Shown: piece after piece, positions 34,266-42,670 of the stretch
Numbering within the stretch: the stretch's first letter is position 1
How the letters are laid out: each line of letters opens with the position of its first letter
Assembly (NCBI GenBank): GCA_022821985.1
Contig: JAJECP010000002.1
Coordinates: forward strand, 1-63,908
DNA: 63,908 bases
Direction of reading: 5' to 3'
Source of the DNA: Acidimicrobiia bacterium
GTDB taxonomy: Bacteria > Actinomycetota > Acidimicrobiia > Acidimicrobiales > Poriferisodalaceae
Made by a program: the position numbers and the translations under genes
Notes under the pieces: model-generated
Databases searched by the model: none
Told to the model about the DNA's origin: nothing
The model's input: the letters and a program-made list of their open reading frames with translations, nothing else

Positions 34266-35249
34266 ATGGCCTTCCGCGCATTGATGCTGCACGAACAGGA
34301 CCGAGCCGTCTCGGCCGAGCTGGCCGACATCGACGACAGCCAGCTGCCCGACGGCAATGTCACCGTGGCCGTGGAGTACAGCACGCTGAACTACAAGGAC
34401 GGGATGATCCTGGGCGGGATTGGGCGCCTTGTGCGCACGTACCCGCACGTGGGAGGGATCGACTTCGCGGGTGTCGTCGAGTCATCCGATGACGGCCGCT
34501 TCGCTCCGGGAGATCGGGTTGTGCTGACCGGGTGGCGAGTCGGCGAGACCCACTGGGGCGGCTACGCGGAGCGCGCACGCGTGAGCGGCGACTGGCTGGT
34601 GCGACTGCCCGACGGGCTGTCGACGTTCGACGCGATGACGATCGGCACGGCCGGGTTCACCTCGATGCTGGCCGCGCAAGCGCTGGAGCGGCACGGCCTC
34701 GGATCGGGCCCGGTGCTCGTGACCGGTGCCGCCGGTGGGGTCGGCAGCGTGGCGGTGCACCTGCTGTCGGCGGCCGGCCATGAGGTTGCGGCCTCCACTG
34801 GCAGGCCGCAGACCGCCGACTACCTGCGCAACCTCGGCGCTTCGGAGATCATCGACCGGACGGAGTTGTCGGAGCCGCCGGAGCGGCCGCTCGGCAGTGA
34901 ACGATTCGGCGGCTGCGTGGACGCAGTCGGGGGGACCACGCTGGCGAACGTGCTGACCCAGATGTCATACGGGTCAAGCGTGGCGGCGTGCGGCCTCGCC
35001 GGCGGCAATGGGCTCGACACCACCGTCATCCCCTTCCTGCTGCGCGGCGTCAACCTGCTCGGCATCGATTCGGTGATGTGCCCCTACGAGCCGCGCGCTG
35101 CCGCATGGCAACGACTCGACGAGTTGGTTGATCGAGATCTGCTGGCATCGATGGCGACGACGGTGGGTCTCGGCGATCTGGCCGCGCTGGGGCCGAAGAT
35201 CCTGGCGGGCGAGGTGCAAGGGCGCACCGTCGTCGATGTGCGCGCCTAG
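34266..35249 (+). CDS. acuI: AcuI/YhdH-type acrylyl-CoA reductase, MDR oxidoreductase
   Basis: A 327-residue medium-chain dehydrogenase/reductase. It matches the AcuI/YhdH clade: YSTLNYKDGMILGG, then PHVGGIDFAGVVE, RVVLTGWRVGE and the NADPH-binding VTGAAGGVGSVAVHLL. The clade reduces acryloyl-CoA to propionyl-CoA with NADPH. In this window it could feed acyl-CoA carbon towards the mutase at 36-38 kb, which is inference. The 3' end lies inside a 28-bp tandem repeat. It is divergent from nfuA. Confidence 0.86.
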   Translation: MAFRALMLHEQDRAVSAELADIDDSQLPDGNVTVAVEYSTLNYKDGMILGGIGRLVRTYPHVGGIDFAGVVESSDDGRFAPGDRVVLTGWRVGETHWGGYAERARVSGDWLVRLPDGLSTFDAMTIGTAGFTSMLAAQALERHGLGSGPVLVTGAAGGVGSVAVHLLSAAGHEVAASTGRPQTADYLRNLGASEIIDRTELSEPPERPLGSERFGGCVDAVGGTTLANVLTQMSYGSSVAACGLAGGNGLDTTVIPFLLRGVNLLGIDSVMCPYEPRAAAWQRLDELVDRDLLASMATTVGLGDLAALGPKILAGEVQGRTVVDVRA

Positions 35250-35306
35250 CGGCGCGTCTGTGGACGTGCGCGCCTGACGGCGCGTCTGTTGAGGTCCGCG
35301 CCTGAC
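35235..35306. repeat. 28-bp tandem repeat, 2.6 copies, at the 3' end of the reductase gene
   Basis: Units at 35235-35262, 35263-35290 and a partial unit at 35291-35306 share the pattern GACGTGCGCGCCTGACGGCG. The first unit encodes the last codons and the TAG stop of the reductase; the later copies carry the same coding end with TGA. This is a tandem duplication of the gene's 3' end. It abuts the stop codon of the small minus-strand ORF at 35306. Confidence 0.8.
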
Positions 35307-35443
35307 TACAACACCGAGGTGATCGCGGCGAAGCCGGTCAGCAGCATCGCGGCAACGACAAGGACTGCGGTCCACCACAGCCCCGGCTGGCGCTGGCGCA
35401 GCGGGCGCAGGTTGCCCATCGCGTCATAACGGTGACGTGGCAT
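35306..35443 (-). CDS. small membrane protein, 45 aa
   Basis: A 45-residue ORF starting MPRHRYDAMGNLRPLRQRQP, basic and cytoplasmic in character, followed by one hydrophobic helix (LWWTAVLVVAAMLLTGFAAI). The start lies 9 bp after the stop of the DUF4333 lipoprotein gene on the same strand, so co-transcription is likely. I recognise no family. Positive-inside charge and a clean transmembrane helix make it a plausible real small protein. Confidence 0.55.
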   Translation of the reverse strand: MPRHRYDAMGNLRPLRQRQPGLWWTAVLVVAAMLLTGFAAITSVL

Positions 35444-35452
35444 GCGCTGGGC

Positions 35453-35968
35453 CTAGCCCTTCAGCCTCCACTCGATGGCGCCGATCTCGTTCTGCACCTC
35501 GACCTCGATGTCCTGTGTGGCCCCTGTATCGGAACGCTCGAGCGTGCACAGGAACGTATGGCCGACCGAAACCACCAGGTACTGGTCGTCGCCGCAATTG
35601 GCTTGGACACCGAATCCCAATGCGGCTGCCGCTTCGGCACCAAGCGCCGTCTCGGTGGCATTGGTCTGCATCACTGCCTGGCGAGGTCGGATCTCGCGGC
35701 GGCCCTGCTCGTCGATGATCGTCACCTGCGCCTCGTAGAACGCTCCCTCAACGAGTCCGTCGCACAGGAACGTCGAACCCGGCCGGATGGGCGCATCCTC
35801 GGGGCAGTCGATGTCGGCGATCTCGGCCGGCGCCACCACGCTCTGCAGGTAATCCTGCACCTCGCGCTCTACCTGCGACTGGTCTGTACCGCCGCCGCAG
35901 GCCGCGAGCACCGTCGCCATCAGCGACGCCGAAACAGCGATCCAGCCCCATCGGACAATGCGATGCAC
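35453..35968 (-). CDS. lipoprotein with two DUF4333-like domains
   Basis: About 171 residues from GTG 35968; the frame extends to 36142, but the signal peptide fixes this start: HRIVRWGWIAVSASLM then the lipobox LAAC. Two repeats follow, each with the DUF4333 pattern of an early Cys and a later F-x-C: DCPEDAPIRPGSTFLC and NCGDDQYLVVSVGHTFLC. DUF4333 proteins are secreted or lipid-anchored proteins of unknown function, common in actinobacteria. The four cysteines may form two disulfides. Confidence 0.72.
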   Translation of the reverse strand: MHRIVRWGWIAVSASLMATVLAACGGGTDQSQVEREVQDYLQSVVAPAEIADIDCPEDAPIRPGSTFLCDGLVEGAFYEAQVTIIDEQGRREIRPRQAVMQTNATETALGAEAAAALGFGVQANCGDDQYLVVSVGHTFLCTLERSDTGATQDIEVEVQNEIGAIEWRLKG

Positions 35969-36159
35969 ACCTGTCCACCGCCCCCGCGCACAGGCTGTCT
36001 CCGGCGCGAGCGGTCTGGTCAAGTTGAGGGCCTCCGGGTAGGAATGACGGGACAATAGCCCAACGCCGCGTCGCAACCTGTACTTCTCACAGCCGGCGAA
36101 GTCGCAGGTCATCCGTGTCCTCTGCACAGCCTCGCGCTGCACGCGAATTCGGATGCCAA

Positions 36160-37863
36160 TCAGATGAAGGGCCGCTCGGTGTATCGCCCAAAAACGTCGG
36201 CCAAGGCGTTGGTCACCTCACCCACGGTGGCCCGCGTCCGCACGGTGTCGATGAGGTGCGGCATGAGGTTCGCATCGGTTTCCGCCGCCCGGCGAAGCGA
36301 CATCAGTGCCTCGTCGACGGCGGCCTGGCTCCGGTCGGCCCTCACCTGGGCCAGCCGCTTGATCTGGCGCTGCTCGTCGTCGTTGGTGATCTTCAGCAGG
36401 TCGATCTCGTCGTCTTCGCTGCCCTCAGTGAAAGCACTGGCGCCCACCACGACCCTGCGGCCGGCGTTCACCTTCTTCTCGAACTCATATGCCGCATCGG
36501 CGATCCCGGACTGGTACCAGCCCTCGTCGATCAGGCGGAAGGCCCCCTCGAGCATCGAGCCGTCACCGGCCGCGTCGATGTGAGCGAACATCTCCTCGGC
36601 TTCGGCTTCCAGCTTGTCGGTCAGCTCCTCGATGAACCAGCTGCCCCCGAGCGGATCGATGACATTGGCAGCACCGGTCTCGTGGGCGATGATCTGCTGC
36701 GTCCGCAGCGCGATGCGGGCGGCCTTGTCCGTCGGCAGCGCCAGCGCCTCGTCCATCGAGTTGGTGTGCAGACTCTGGGTGCCTCCAAGCACTCCGGCGA
36801 GGGCCTCGATGGCAGTGCGAGCGATGTTGATCTCCGGCTGCTGCGCGGTGAGCGAGACCCCGGCTGTCTGGGTGTGAAAGCGAAGCATCATCGACCGCTC
36901 GCTCTGCGCGCCGTACCGGTCGCGTATCCAGCGGGCCCAGATGCGGCGGGCGGCCCGGTATTTGGCGATCTCTTCGAAGAAGTCGATGTGGGCGTTGAAG
37001 AAGAAGCTCAGGCGGGGCGCGAACTCGTCGGTGGACAGTCCCCGCTGAGCAGCAGCCTCGACATACGCGAATCCGTTGGCCAGGGTGAACGCGAGCTCCT
37101 GTGCCGCCGTCGAACCCGCCTCGCGGATGTGGTAGCCGCTGATGGACACCGAATTCCACCGGGGCATCTCCTCAGTGGCGAACTCGATGGTGTCGGCGAC
37201 GATGCGCATCGAGGGCCGCGGCGGGTACACCCATTCCTTTTGGGCTTGGTACTCCTTGAGAATGTCGTTCTGCAGCGTGCCGCCGAGCTTGCTGCGATGC
37301 GCACCGTGCTCCTCGGCGTTTGCGACGAACATCGCCCAGATGGTGGCGGCCGGTGCGTTGATCGTCATCGACGTGGTGGTTGCCTCGAGGTCGATGCCGT
37401 CGTACAGCGTCGACATGTCCTCGATCGAGTCGACCGCCACGCCGCAGCGGCCCACCTCGCCCAGCGACATGACGTCGTCGGAGTCGAGACCCATGAGCGT
37501 GGGCATGTCGAACGCAGTCGACAACCCGCCTCCGCCCGCTTCGAGGATCTCGTGGAAGCGCTTGTTGGTGTCTTCGGGCGTTCCGAAGCCGGCGAACATG
37601 CGCATCGTCCACAGCCGGCCGCGGTACCCGCTGGCGTGCACGCCGCGCGTGTAGGGGTACTGGCCGGGCCAGCTGACGTCGGCGCCGGGTTCGCCGTTTC
37701 CGGGCGCGTACAGCGGCTCGAGCGGGAGGCCACTCATCGTCTCGAAGTCGGCGTCGCGCACCGGGGTGGCCTCGAACTCTGCTTGCCAGCGCTCGCGTGT
37801 CACCGGTGGCCTCCTCAGATTCGCCGCCTCGTCACTGCCGAGATGCGTTCGCATCAACGTCAC
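36160..37863 (-). CDS. methylmalonyl-CoA mutase family large subunit (isobutyryl-CoA mutase IcmA-like)
   Basis: A 567-residue TIM-barrel subunit of a B12-dependent acyl-CoA mutase. It lacks the C-terminal cobalamin-binding domain, so it needs a separate small B12 subunit not present here. Family strings are [32 protein letters not shown] and [14 protein letters not shown]. At the position of the methylmalonyl-CoA mutase active-site Tyr (RQYAG) it has Phe (RMFAG), as in isobutyryl-CoA mutase; substrate is therefore probably not methylmalonyl-CoA, by inference. Length equals IcmA (about 566). The start is GTG 37863 or ATG 37854. Confidence 0.85.
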   Translation of the reverse strand: MTLMRTHLGSDEAANLRRPPVTRERWQAEFEATPVRDADFETMSGLPLEPLYAPGNGEPGADVSWPGQYPYTRGVHASGYRGRLWTMRMFAGFGTPEDTNKRFHEILEAGGGGLSTAFDMPTLMGLDSDDVMSLGEVGRCGVAVDSIEDMSTLYDGIDLEATTTSMTINAPAATIWAMFVANAEEHGAHRSKLGGTLQNDILKEYQAQKEWVYPPRPSMRIVADTIEFATEEMPRWNSVSISGYHIREAGSTAAQELAFTLANGFAYVEAAAQRGLSTDEFAPRLSFFFNAHIDFFEEIAKYRAARRIWARWIRDRYGAQSERSMMLRFHTQTAGVSLTAQQPEINIARTAIEALAGVLGGTQSLHTNSMDEALALPTDKAARIALRTQQIIAHETGAANVIDPLGGSWFIEELTDKLEAEAEEMFAHIDAAGDGSMLEGAFRLIDEGWYQSGIADAAYEFEKKVNAGRRVVVGASAFTEGSEDDEIDLLKITNDDEQRQIKRLAQVRADRSQAAVDEALMSLRRAAETDANLMPHLIDTVRTRATVGEVTNALADVFGRYTERPFI

Positions 37864-37916
37864 CTGCGGCGCTTGAAGTGTATGCAGGAGCCCGCAGGCC
37901 GGCCCAGCCTCTGGTC

Positions 37917-38759
37917 TCAGAGGGCGAGCGGGTCGACCGGTCCGCGGCCGCTGCCGAGACGGCGATCTGCGCCCGCCGAGATGGCGCGTGCCGTGAGATC
38001 GTGGGCTCGGTCAATCGCTGAGTCCACGTTCGCGCCCTTTGCCAGCTCGGCACAGATGGCTGCCGAGAAGACGTCGCCTGACCCCCGGATGTTGCGGGTC
38101 TCGATGCGCGGCGCCGAGAGCAGCCGGACGCTGCCGCCCCGGACCACCACGTCGCTGATCGTCTCACCGGCTTGAAGCCGGCCGCCGGTGATAATCACGG
38201 CCTCCGGACCCGAGGCTGCAAGCTCGTGGGCCGCTTCGATCCACGCTTCGACCTCGTCGCCCAGATCTCTCCCCACCAGTCGACCTGCCTCGAGGTGGTT
38301 GGGCGTCACGACTCGAGCGCTCGGCAGCAGACGTGTCGCAACGGATCGCTCGGCCTCTGCGCTGAGCATGGGCTCACCGGCGCCATCGACCAGCACTGGA
38401 TCCACCACCAACTGGGGGAGCCGGCGGGCGGCTATCGATGCCACGGCTGCGACGGTCTCTGCGGTGAGCAGCAGGCCCGTCTTGGAAGCTGCAATGGGCA
38501 TGTCGTCGAGCACTGCGTGAATCTGCGCGGCCACCAGTTCGGCATCTACGGGCCGTGCGGCCCGGAACTCCGCTGTGTTCTGTGCCGATACCAGTGTCAG
38601 CGCGAATGCCCCGTGCACGCCGGATGCCGCGAACGCCCGCAGGTCGGCCGCGAGACCGGCCCCGCCGGACGAATCTGCCCCCGCAATGGTCAACGCCGCT
38701 GGCCACCAGGCGTGCTGCCCGGGTGAGTGAGGCTTCTCGCTCGCGATCCCACCTGCCAT
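37917..38759 (-). CDS. thiD: hydroxymethylpyrimidine/phosphomethylpyrimidine kinase ThiD
   Basis: A 280-residue ribokinase-fold enzyme that phosphorylates HMP and HMP-P in thiamine synthesis. Motifs: [20 protein letters not shown] at the N-terminus, [11 protein letters not shown] in the middle, and the anion hole/catalytic Asp segment [12 protein letters not shown] near the C-terminus (GSGD where family members often have GTGC). Thiamine diphosphate is the cofactor of DXS at 27.8 kb. It is 53 bp upstream of the mutase gene and divergent from the AcoX gene. Confidence 0.9.
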   Translation of the reverse strand: MAGGIASEKPHSPGQHAWWPAALTIAGADSSGGAGLAADLRAFAASGVHGAFALTLVSAQNTAEFRAARPVDAELVAAQIHAVLDDMPIAASKTGLLLTAETVAAVASIAARRLPQLVVDPVLVDGAGEPMLSAEAERSVATRLLPSARVVTPNHLEAGRLVGRDLGDEVEAWIEAAHELAASGPEAVIITGGRLQAGETISDVVVRGGSVRLLSAPRIETRNIRGSGDVFSAAICAELAKGANVDSAIDRAHDLTARAISAGADRRLGSGRGPVDPLAL

Positions 38760-38827
38760 GTCCCAAGTACAACAGTTGGACGCGCCACGCGGCAGTCACC
38801 CCCGCCTGTGGTTAGCGTCGGCGAGCG

Positions 38828-40009
38828 ATGGCCGGATCTGCGTCGAGACCGAGCGACTCCCGCAGTGGCATCGCCTCTCCCGACGGGACCGTGGGGATCA
38901 TTGCCAACCCGGTTTCGGGGCGCGACGTTCGCCGGGTGGCGGCGCGGGGCGCGGTGTCCACTACTGAGGACAAGCGCAACAGGATCGCCCGAGCCGTCAT
39001 CGGCGCCGTCACCGCGGGGGCCACGCGGATCGTGGCCATGGCTGAACCGTTCGGCATCGCCACGGGGGCGCTCACCGACCTGCGCATCGACGCCGAGATC
39101 GAGATCGTGGACGTGGGGGCGACCGTCTCGCCCACCGACACGATCCGAGCAGTCGAGGCTATGCGGGCCCGTGATGTCAGCGTGCTCGTGACGCTGGGCG
39201 GCGACGGAACCAACCGCACGATCTCCGGGGTCTGGCCCGATGCGACGCTCGTGCCCATGTCCACCGGCACCAACAACGTGTTCCCCAGCCTCACCGAGCC
39301 CACCGTGGCCGGTGCCGCGGCGGGGCTGGTGGCGACCGGCGTAGTGGACCCTGAAGCGTGCGCGCCCCGATCGAAGCTGATCACTGTCACATCAGGTATG
39401 GGCACATCGGGCACGGGCACATCGAGAAACAGCACTTCGCATGCGGGGGAACTGGCGCGAGGTTGGACCGAGATTGCACTGATCGATGCGGTCACGCTGG
39501 CCGATGACTTCGTCGGCAATCGCATGCCCGCAGACGGCGTGCGCATGCGGCAGGTGCTCGTGTCGCGCGCCCATCCGGCCAGCATCGGGCTGAGCTCGCT
39601 CGCGGGCCTGCTGCAACCCTGCTCGTTCGACGACGATGCGGGCGTGCTGGTGGAGTGCGGACCGGGCGGACGCCCGATGCGCGTGGCGCTCGCACCCGGG
39701 CTGTACCGCACGGTGCCGGTGATCGATCACCGCAGCGTCGAGCTGGGAGAAGCCATCGAACTCCAAGGACCGACGGTGCTGTCGCTCGACGGCGACCGGG
39801 AGCGCACGATCGGCCCCGATGAAGCCGCAATCGCCGATGTGCAGCGCAGCGGGCCCCGGGTGGTGGACGTGGATCGGGCACTGGAATTGGGCGCTGCCGC
39901 CGGGGTGTTCGAGACCTCTCGGGCGCCGACCGGCGACCGGCCGCTCAACGCGGCCGCCAAGGTCCACTACCACCACGCCGAAGGCACACCGATCCGTGAC
40001 TGCTGCTAG
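38828..40009 (+). CDS. ATP-NAD/AcoX kinase family protein
   Basis: A 393-residue protein with the NAD kinase/diacylglycerol kinase-type nucleotide site VTLGGDGTNRTI, preceded by VGIIANPVSGRDVRR. The C-terminal half is unlike classical NadK and matches the AcoX group, whose members occur with acetoin degradation genes and whose substrate is unsettled. Length agrees with AcoX-like proteins (350-400). No acetoin genes are nearby. Confidence 0.78.
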   Translation: MAGSASRPSDSRSGIASPDGTVGIIANPVSGRDVRRVAARGAVSTTEDKRNRIARAVIGAVTAGATRIVAMAEPFGIATGALTDLRIDAEIEIVDVGATVSPTDTIRAVEAMRARDVSVLVTLGGDGTNRTISGVWPDATLVPMSTGTNNVFPSLTEPTVAGAAAGLVATGVVDPEACAPRSKLITVTSGMGTSGTGTSRNSTSHAGELARGWTEIALIDAVTLADDFVGNRMPADGVRMRQVLVSRAHPASIGLSSLAGLLQPCSFDDDAGVLVECGPGGRPMRVALAPGLYRTVPVIDHRSVELGEAIELQGPTVLSLDGDRERTIGPDEAAIADVQRSGPRVVDVDRALELGAAAGVFETSRAPTGDRPLNAAAKVHYHHAEGTPIRDCC

Positions 40010-40038
40010 AGGACTGAGGCGCCAGTCAATTCCTGACT

Positions 40039-40052
40039 AATCCGGTCGGATT
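40039..40052. promoter_or_regulatory. palindromic operator candidate upstream of peroxiredoxin
   Basis: AATCCGGTCGGATT is a perfect 6+2+6 palindrome in an otherwise AT-richer stretch (TAATCCGGTCGGATTTAT) about 85 bp before the peroxiredoxin start. Its place fits a binding site for a dimeric redox regulator. No regulator can be named from sequence. Confidence 0.4.
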
Positions 40053-40137
40053 TATCGTCTAATGCGGCTATCCTCCGCGGCACGGGCTGCGCCGACTTGC
40101 ACAGCACCGCACTTGCCGCATCGCAAGGAGTATGACC

Positions 40138-40800
40138 ATGGCATTGCGTCTCAATGACACCGCTCCCGATTTCACTGCCGACACCACCGCGGGCGAGATC
40201 AGCTTCCACGATTGGATCGGCGACGGCTGGGCGCTGCTCTTTTCTCATCCGAAGGACTTCACCCCGGTCTGCACCACCGAGCTGGGCGCCGTTGCCGCGC
40301 TGGCCGATGAATTCGCGGCACGCAACTGCAAGATCATCGGCATCAGCGTCGACGGCGTGAGCGACCACGTGAGCTGGAAGGCCGACATTGCCTCTGCCAC
40401 CGGGCACGAGGCCAACTACCCGCTCATCGGCGACCCGGAGCTGGCGGTAGTGAAGCTCTACGACATGCTGCCAGCCGACGCCGGCGACACCTCGGAGGGA
40501 CGCACTGCAGCCGACAACGCCACCGCCCGGACCGTCTTCATCATCGGCCCGGACAAGAAGATCAAGGCGTCGCTGACCTACCCGATGACGACCGGCCGCA
40601 ACTTCGCCGAGATCCTGCGCCTGCTCGACTCGTGCCAGCTCACCGCCGCCGAGCAGGTCGCTACGCCGGCCAACTGGCAGCAGGGCGAGAACGTCATCAT
40701 CGTGCCCGCGGTATCGAACGAGGCCGCCGCCGAGAAGTACCCCGACGGCTGGGAATCACCGCTGCCCTACCTGCGCCTGGTGCCGCAGCCGGGCAAGTAA
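40138..40800 (+). CDS. 1-Cys peroxiredoxin (Prx6/AhpC-TSA family)
   Basis: A 220-residue peroxidase that reduces hydrogen peroxide and organic hydroperoxides. The peroxidatic Cys45 is in HPKDFTPVCTTEL, and the C-terminal ~60 residues are the Prx6-type dimerisation extension (ATPANWQQGENVIIVP). A resolving Cys in AhpC position is missing; Cys at DSCQL lies elsewhere, so it is called 1-Cys. The ATG at 40138 is preferred over 40132 because the AAGGAG site is then 7 bases away. Confidence 0.93.
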   Translation: MALRLNDTAPDFTADTTAGEISFHDWIGDGWALLFSHPKDFTPVCTTELGAVAALADEFAARNCKIIGISVDGVSDHVSWKADIASATGHEANYPLIGDPELAVVKLYDMLPADAGDTSEGRTAADNATARTVFIIGPDKKIKASLTYPMTTGRNFAEILRLLDSCQLTAAEQVATPANWQQGENVIIVPAVSNEAAAEKYPDGWESPLPYLRLVPQPGK

Positions 40801-40805
40801 TCACG

Positions 40806-40827
40806 GGCCGCGGCTCGACACGCGGCC
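40806..40827. terminator. hairpin between convergent peroxiredoxin and pncB genes
   Basis: A 7-bp perfect stem, GGCCGCG at 40806-40812 and CGCGGCC at 40821-40827, with an 8-base loop, 5 bp after the peroxiredoxin stop and 36 bp before the pncB stop. Position suggests a shared terminator. There is no T-run. Confidence 0.5.
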
Positions 40828-40863
40828 GCGGCACCCTCAGCAGCACCGGCCCCAGCCGGGCGT

Positions 40864-42174
40864 TTAGCTCAGGCTGGATTCGCCGACCACTTCGGCCTCG
40901 AATGCTGGGGCGCCGTCGAGGCGGCGCATCGATTCGGGCAGCTCGGCGCGGACGCGCTGGTGGAAGACACGGTCCTGGGCAAGCGTGTAGGGATAGGCGT
41001 TCTGGCCGGATCGCAGCAGCGGAACGTGCAGCGGCCGGCTGTTGGTGGGTCCGGGGCGGTCCTGCTCGACGAGCGTTTCCGAGTTGGCCTCGCCATCGCG
41101 CACTACCCGGTAGGGCCGCACGACACCGCCGCGGGTGGCCTTGCCCTCTGATTCTTTGTAGACGGGAACCACCGGCTCGAACGTGCCGGAGTGCCGTGCG
41201 ATGGCGACCGCCTTGTACACCATGCCGGCGGTGGCATGGCCCGAGCCGACCACGAGCTGAGTGCCCACGCCGTAGCCGTCAACCGGCAGATCCGCCAAGT
41301 CGGCGATGCGGTATTCGTCGAGATCGCCGGACACCACGATGCGTGTCGCCTCAGCGCCCGCGTCGTCCAGCCATTGGCGGACCCGGGGCACCTCCACGGT
41401 GAGATCTCCCGAGTCGATGCGCACAGCACCCGGCACCCCGCCGAGACGCTTCGCCGCGGCGAGACCCCGTTCGAGTCCCGTTCTCAGGTCGAAAGTGTCG
41501 ATGAGCAACGTGGTCTCGAGGCCGTGCGCACGCATCTGCGCCTCGAAAGCCGCTTCCTCGTCGTGGTGCGCCAGTGTGAAGGCGTGGGCAGCCGTGCCAG
41601 CAGTGGGGATGCCGTACTGCTCGCCGGCCAGCAGGTTGGAGGTCGCATCGAAGCCCACCAGCCACGCTGCACGCGCAGCAGCAACGGCAGCGAGCTCGTG
41701 GGTGCGGCGGCCGCCCATCTCGATGAGGTGACGACCCTTGGCAACATCGTGCATCCGTGCGGCTGCCGACGCGACCGCGCAATCGTGGTTGAGCACCGAC
41801 AGCACCAGCGTTTCCACGAGCAGCGCTGTGCCGACCGAAGCATCGACGCGCAGCACCGGGCTGCCGGGCACGTAGAAGTCGCCCTCGCGGTAGCTCCAGG
41901 CGTCGCCGTCGAATCGGAACGTCGCCAAGTGGTCGAGCAGACCGTCGCTGAAACGGCCGAGCCCGGCCAGGTAGTCGAGATCGTCGGCCTCGAACCGGTA
42001 GTCAGCCAGCAGCCCGGCCAGCCGTCCCGGACCCGCCACCACGCCGTAGCCGCGTCCCGGCGGCAATCGCCGGGCGAACACTTCGAAGCACGAGCGCCGG
42101 GACGCGACACCTGACTGCAAGGCCGCATCGAGCATGGTGAGCTCGTACAGGTCGGTCATCATGGCCGTGCCCAC
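40864..42174 (-). CDS. pncB: nicotinate phosphoribosyltransferase
   Basis: About 436 residues from GTG 42174, giving the family start MGTAMMTDLYELTML; upstream frame is not conserved. It converts nicotinate and PRPP to nicotinate mononucleotide in NAD salvage. Signature segments are RLPPGRGYGVVAG, the central HELAAVAAARAAWL region and the phosphate loop VRIDSGDLTVEV. The length is normal. A PIN-like gene ends 52 bp upstream on the same strand and marks the start of the defence island. Confidence 0.93.
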   Translation of the reverse strand: MGTAMMTDLYELTMLDAALQSGVASRRSCFEVFARRLPPGRGYGVVAGPGRLAGLLADYRFEADDLDYLAGLGRFSDGLLDHLATFRFDGDAWSYREGDFYVPGSPVLRVDASVGTALLVETLVLSVLNHDCAVASAAARMHDVAKGRHLIEMGGRRTHELAAVAAARAAWLVGFDATSNLLAGEQYGIPTAGTAAHAFTLAHHDEEAAFEAQMRAHGLETTLLIDTFDLRTGLERGLAAAKRLGGVPGAVRIDSGDLTVEVPRVRQWLDDAGAEATRIVVSGDLDEYRIADLADLPVDGYGVGTQLVVGSGHATAGMVYKAVAIARHSGTFEPVVPVYKESEGKATRGGVVRPYRVVRDGEANSETLVEQDRPGPTNSRPLHVPLLRSGQNAYPYTLAQDRVFHQRVRAELPESMRRLDGAPAFEAEVVGESSLS

Positions 42175-42226
42175 ACCACAAGTCTGCCCGCGCCAGACGC
42201 CGAGCGCCGCTGTGCCTGGGTTGCCG

Positions 42227-42670
42227 CTAGGCCGAAGCTGACGTGTGGAGCGTGCGGTAGTTGCCCCCGATGCCTTCCATTGCCGTGCGAATACGCGGCC
42301 CATCGTCTCCACACCACACGCACAGCGGCACAGCGAGGTGTTCTGCCGCTGCTACGGCTTCCGCACCGAGAGTGGAGAGCCCATGAGTATCGGCGAGCAC
42401 TGCCATGCGATATGTCAGCAGGCGCATAGGCACCACTTCGACGTCGTCCCCCAACCAAAGGAGTCTGCGCCCCAGTTCGAGGTGGTCCGCTGGCGACAAG
42501 GATCCAGTGAGAGCTCCACTCGAAGCCTTGACCACGCTGCGGCAAAGGCGAGCCAAGTACATGTTGGTGGTGACAGGTGAGGCGTCTCCGAGCGTGCCGG
42601 CGAGGTCCGGCCCTATTTCATCTGCGAGGAAATCACGCAGGAGATGATCGTCGAGAATGACCCGACTCAT
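42227..42670 (-). CDS. PIN-like domain protein, candidate toxin, overlapping hsdR
   Basis: A 147-residue protein starting [17 protein letters not shown], with an acidic N-terminal pair and a late segment ([20 protein letters not shown]) typical of the central part of PIN-like folds, where a Thr/Ser and acidic residue sit before a hydrophobic strand. The usual third and fourth PIN acids are not obvious, so it may be a degenerate PIN or another small nuclease-like fold. Its start overlaps the hsdR stop by 4 bases, so it is translated with the restriction subunit. No antitoxin gene adjoins it. Confidence 0.5.
   Translation of the reverse strand: MSRVILDDHLLRDFLADEIGPDLAGTLGDASPVTTNMYLARLCRSVVKASSGALTGSLSPADHLELGRRLLWLGDDVEVVPMRLLTYRMAVLADTHGLSTLGAEAVAAAEHLAVPLCVWCGDDGPRIRTAMEGIGGNYRTLHTSASA

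Noticed and set aside
35235..35306. CRISPR or terminator array
   Set aside because: Units are directly abutting with no spacers and contain a coding end; a tandem duplication explains it better.
36115..38175. 686-codon open frame on the plus strand opposite the mutase and thiD
   Set aside because: It spans two real minus-strand genes and their junction. No domain is recognisable; long antisense frames are expected at this GC content.
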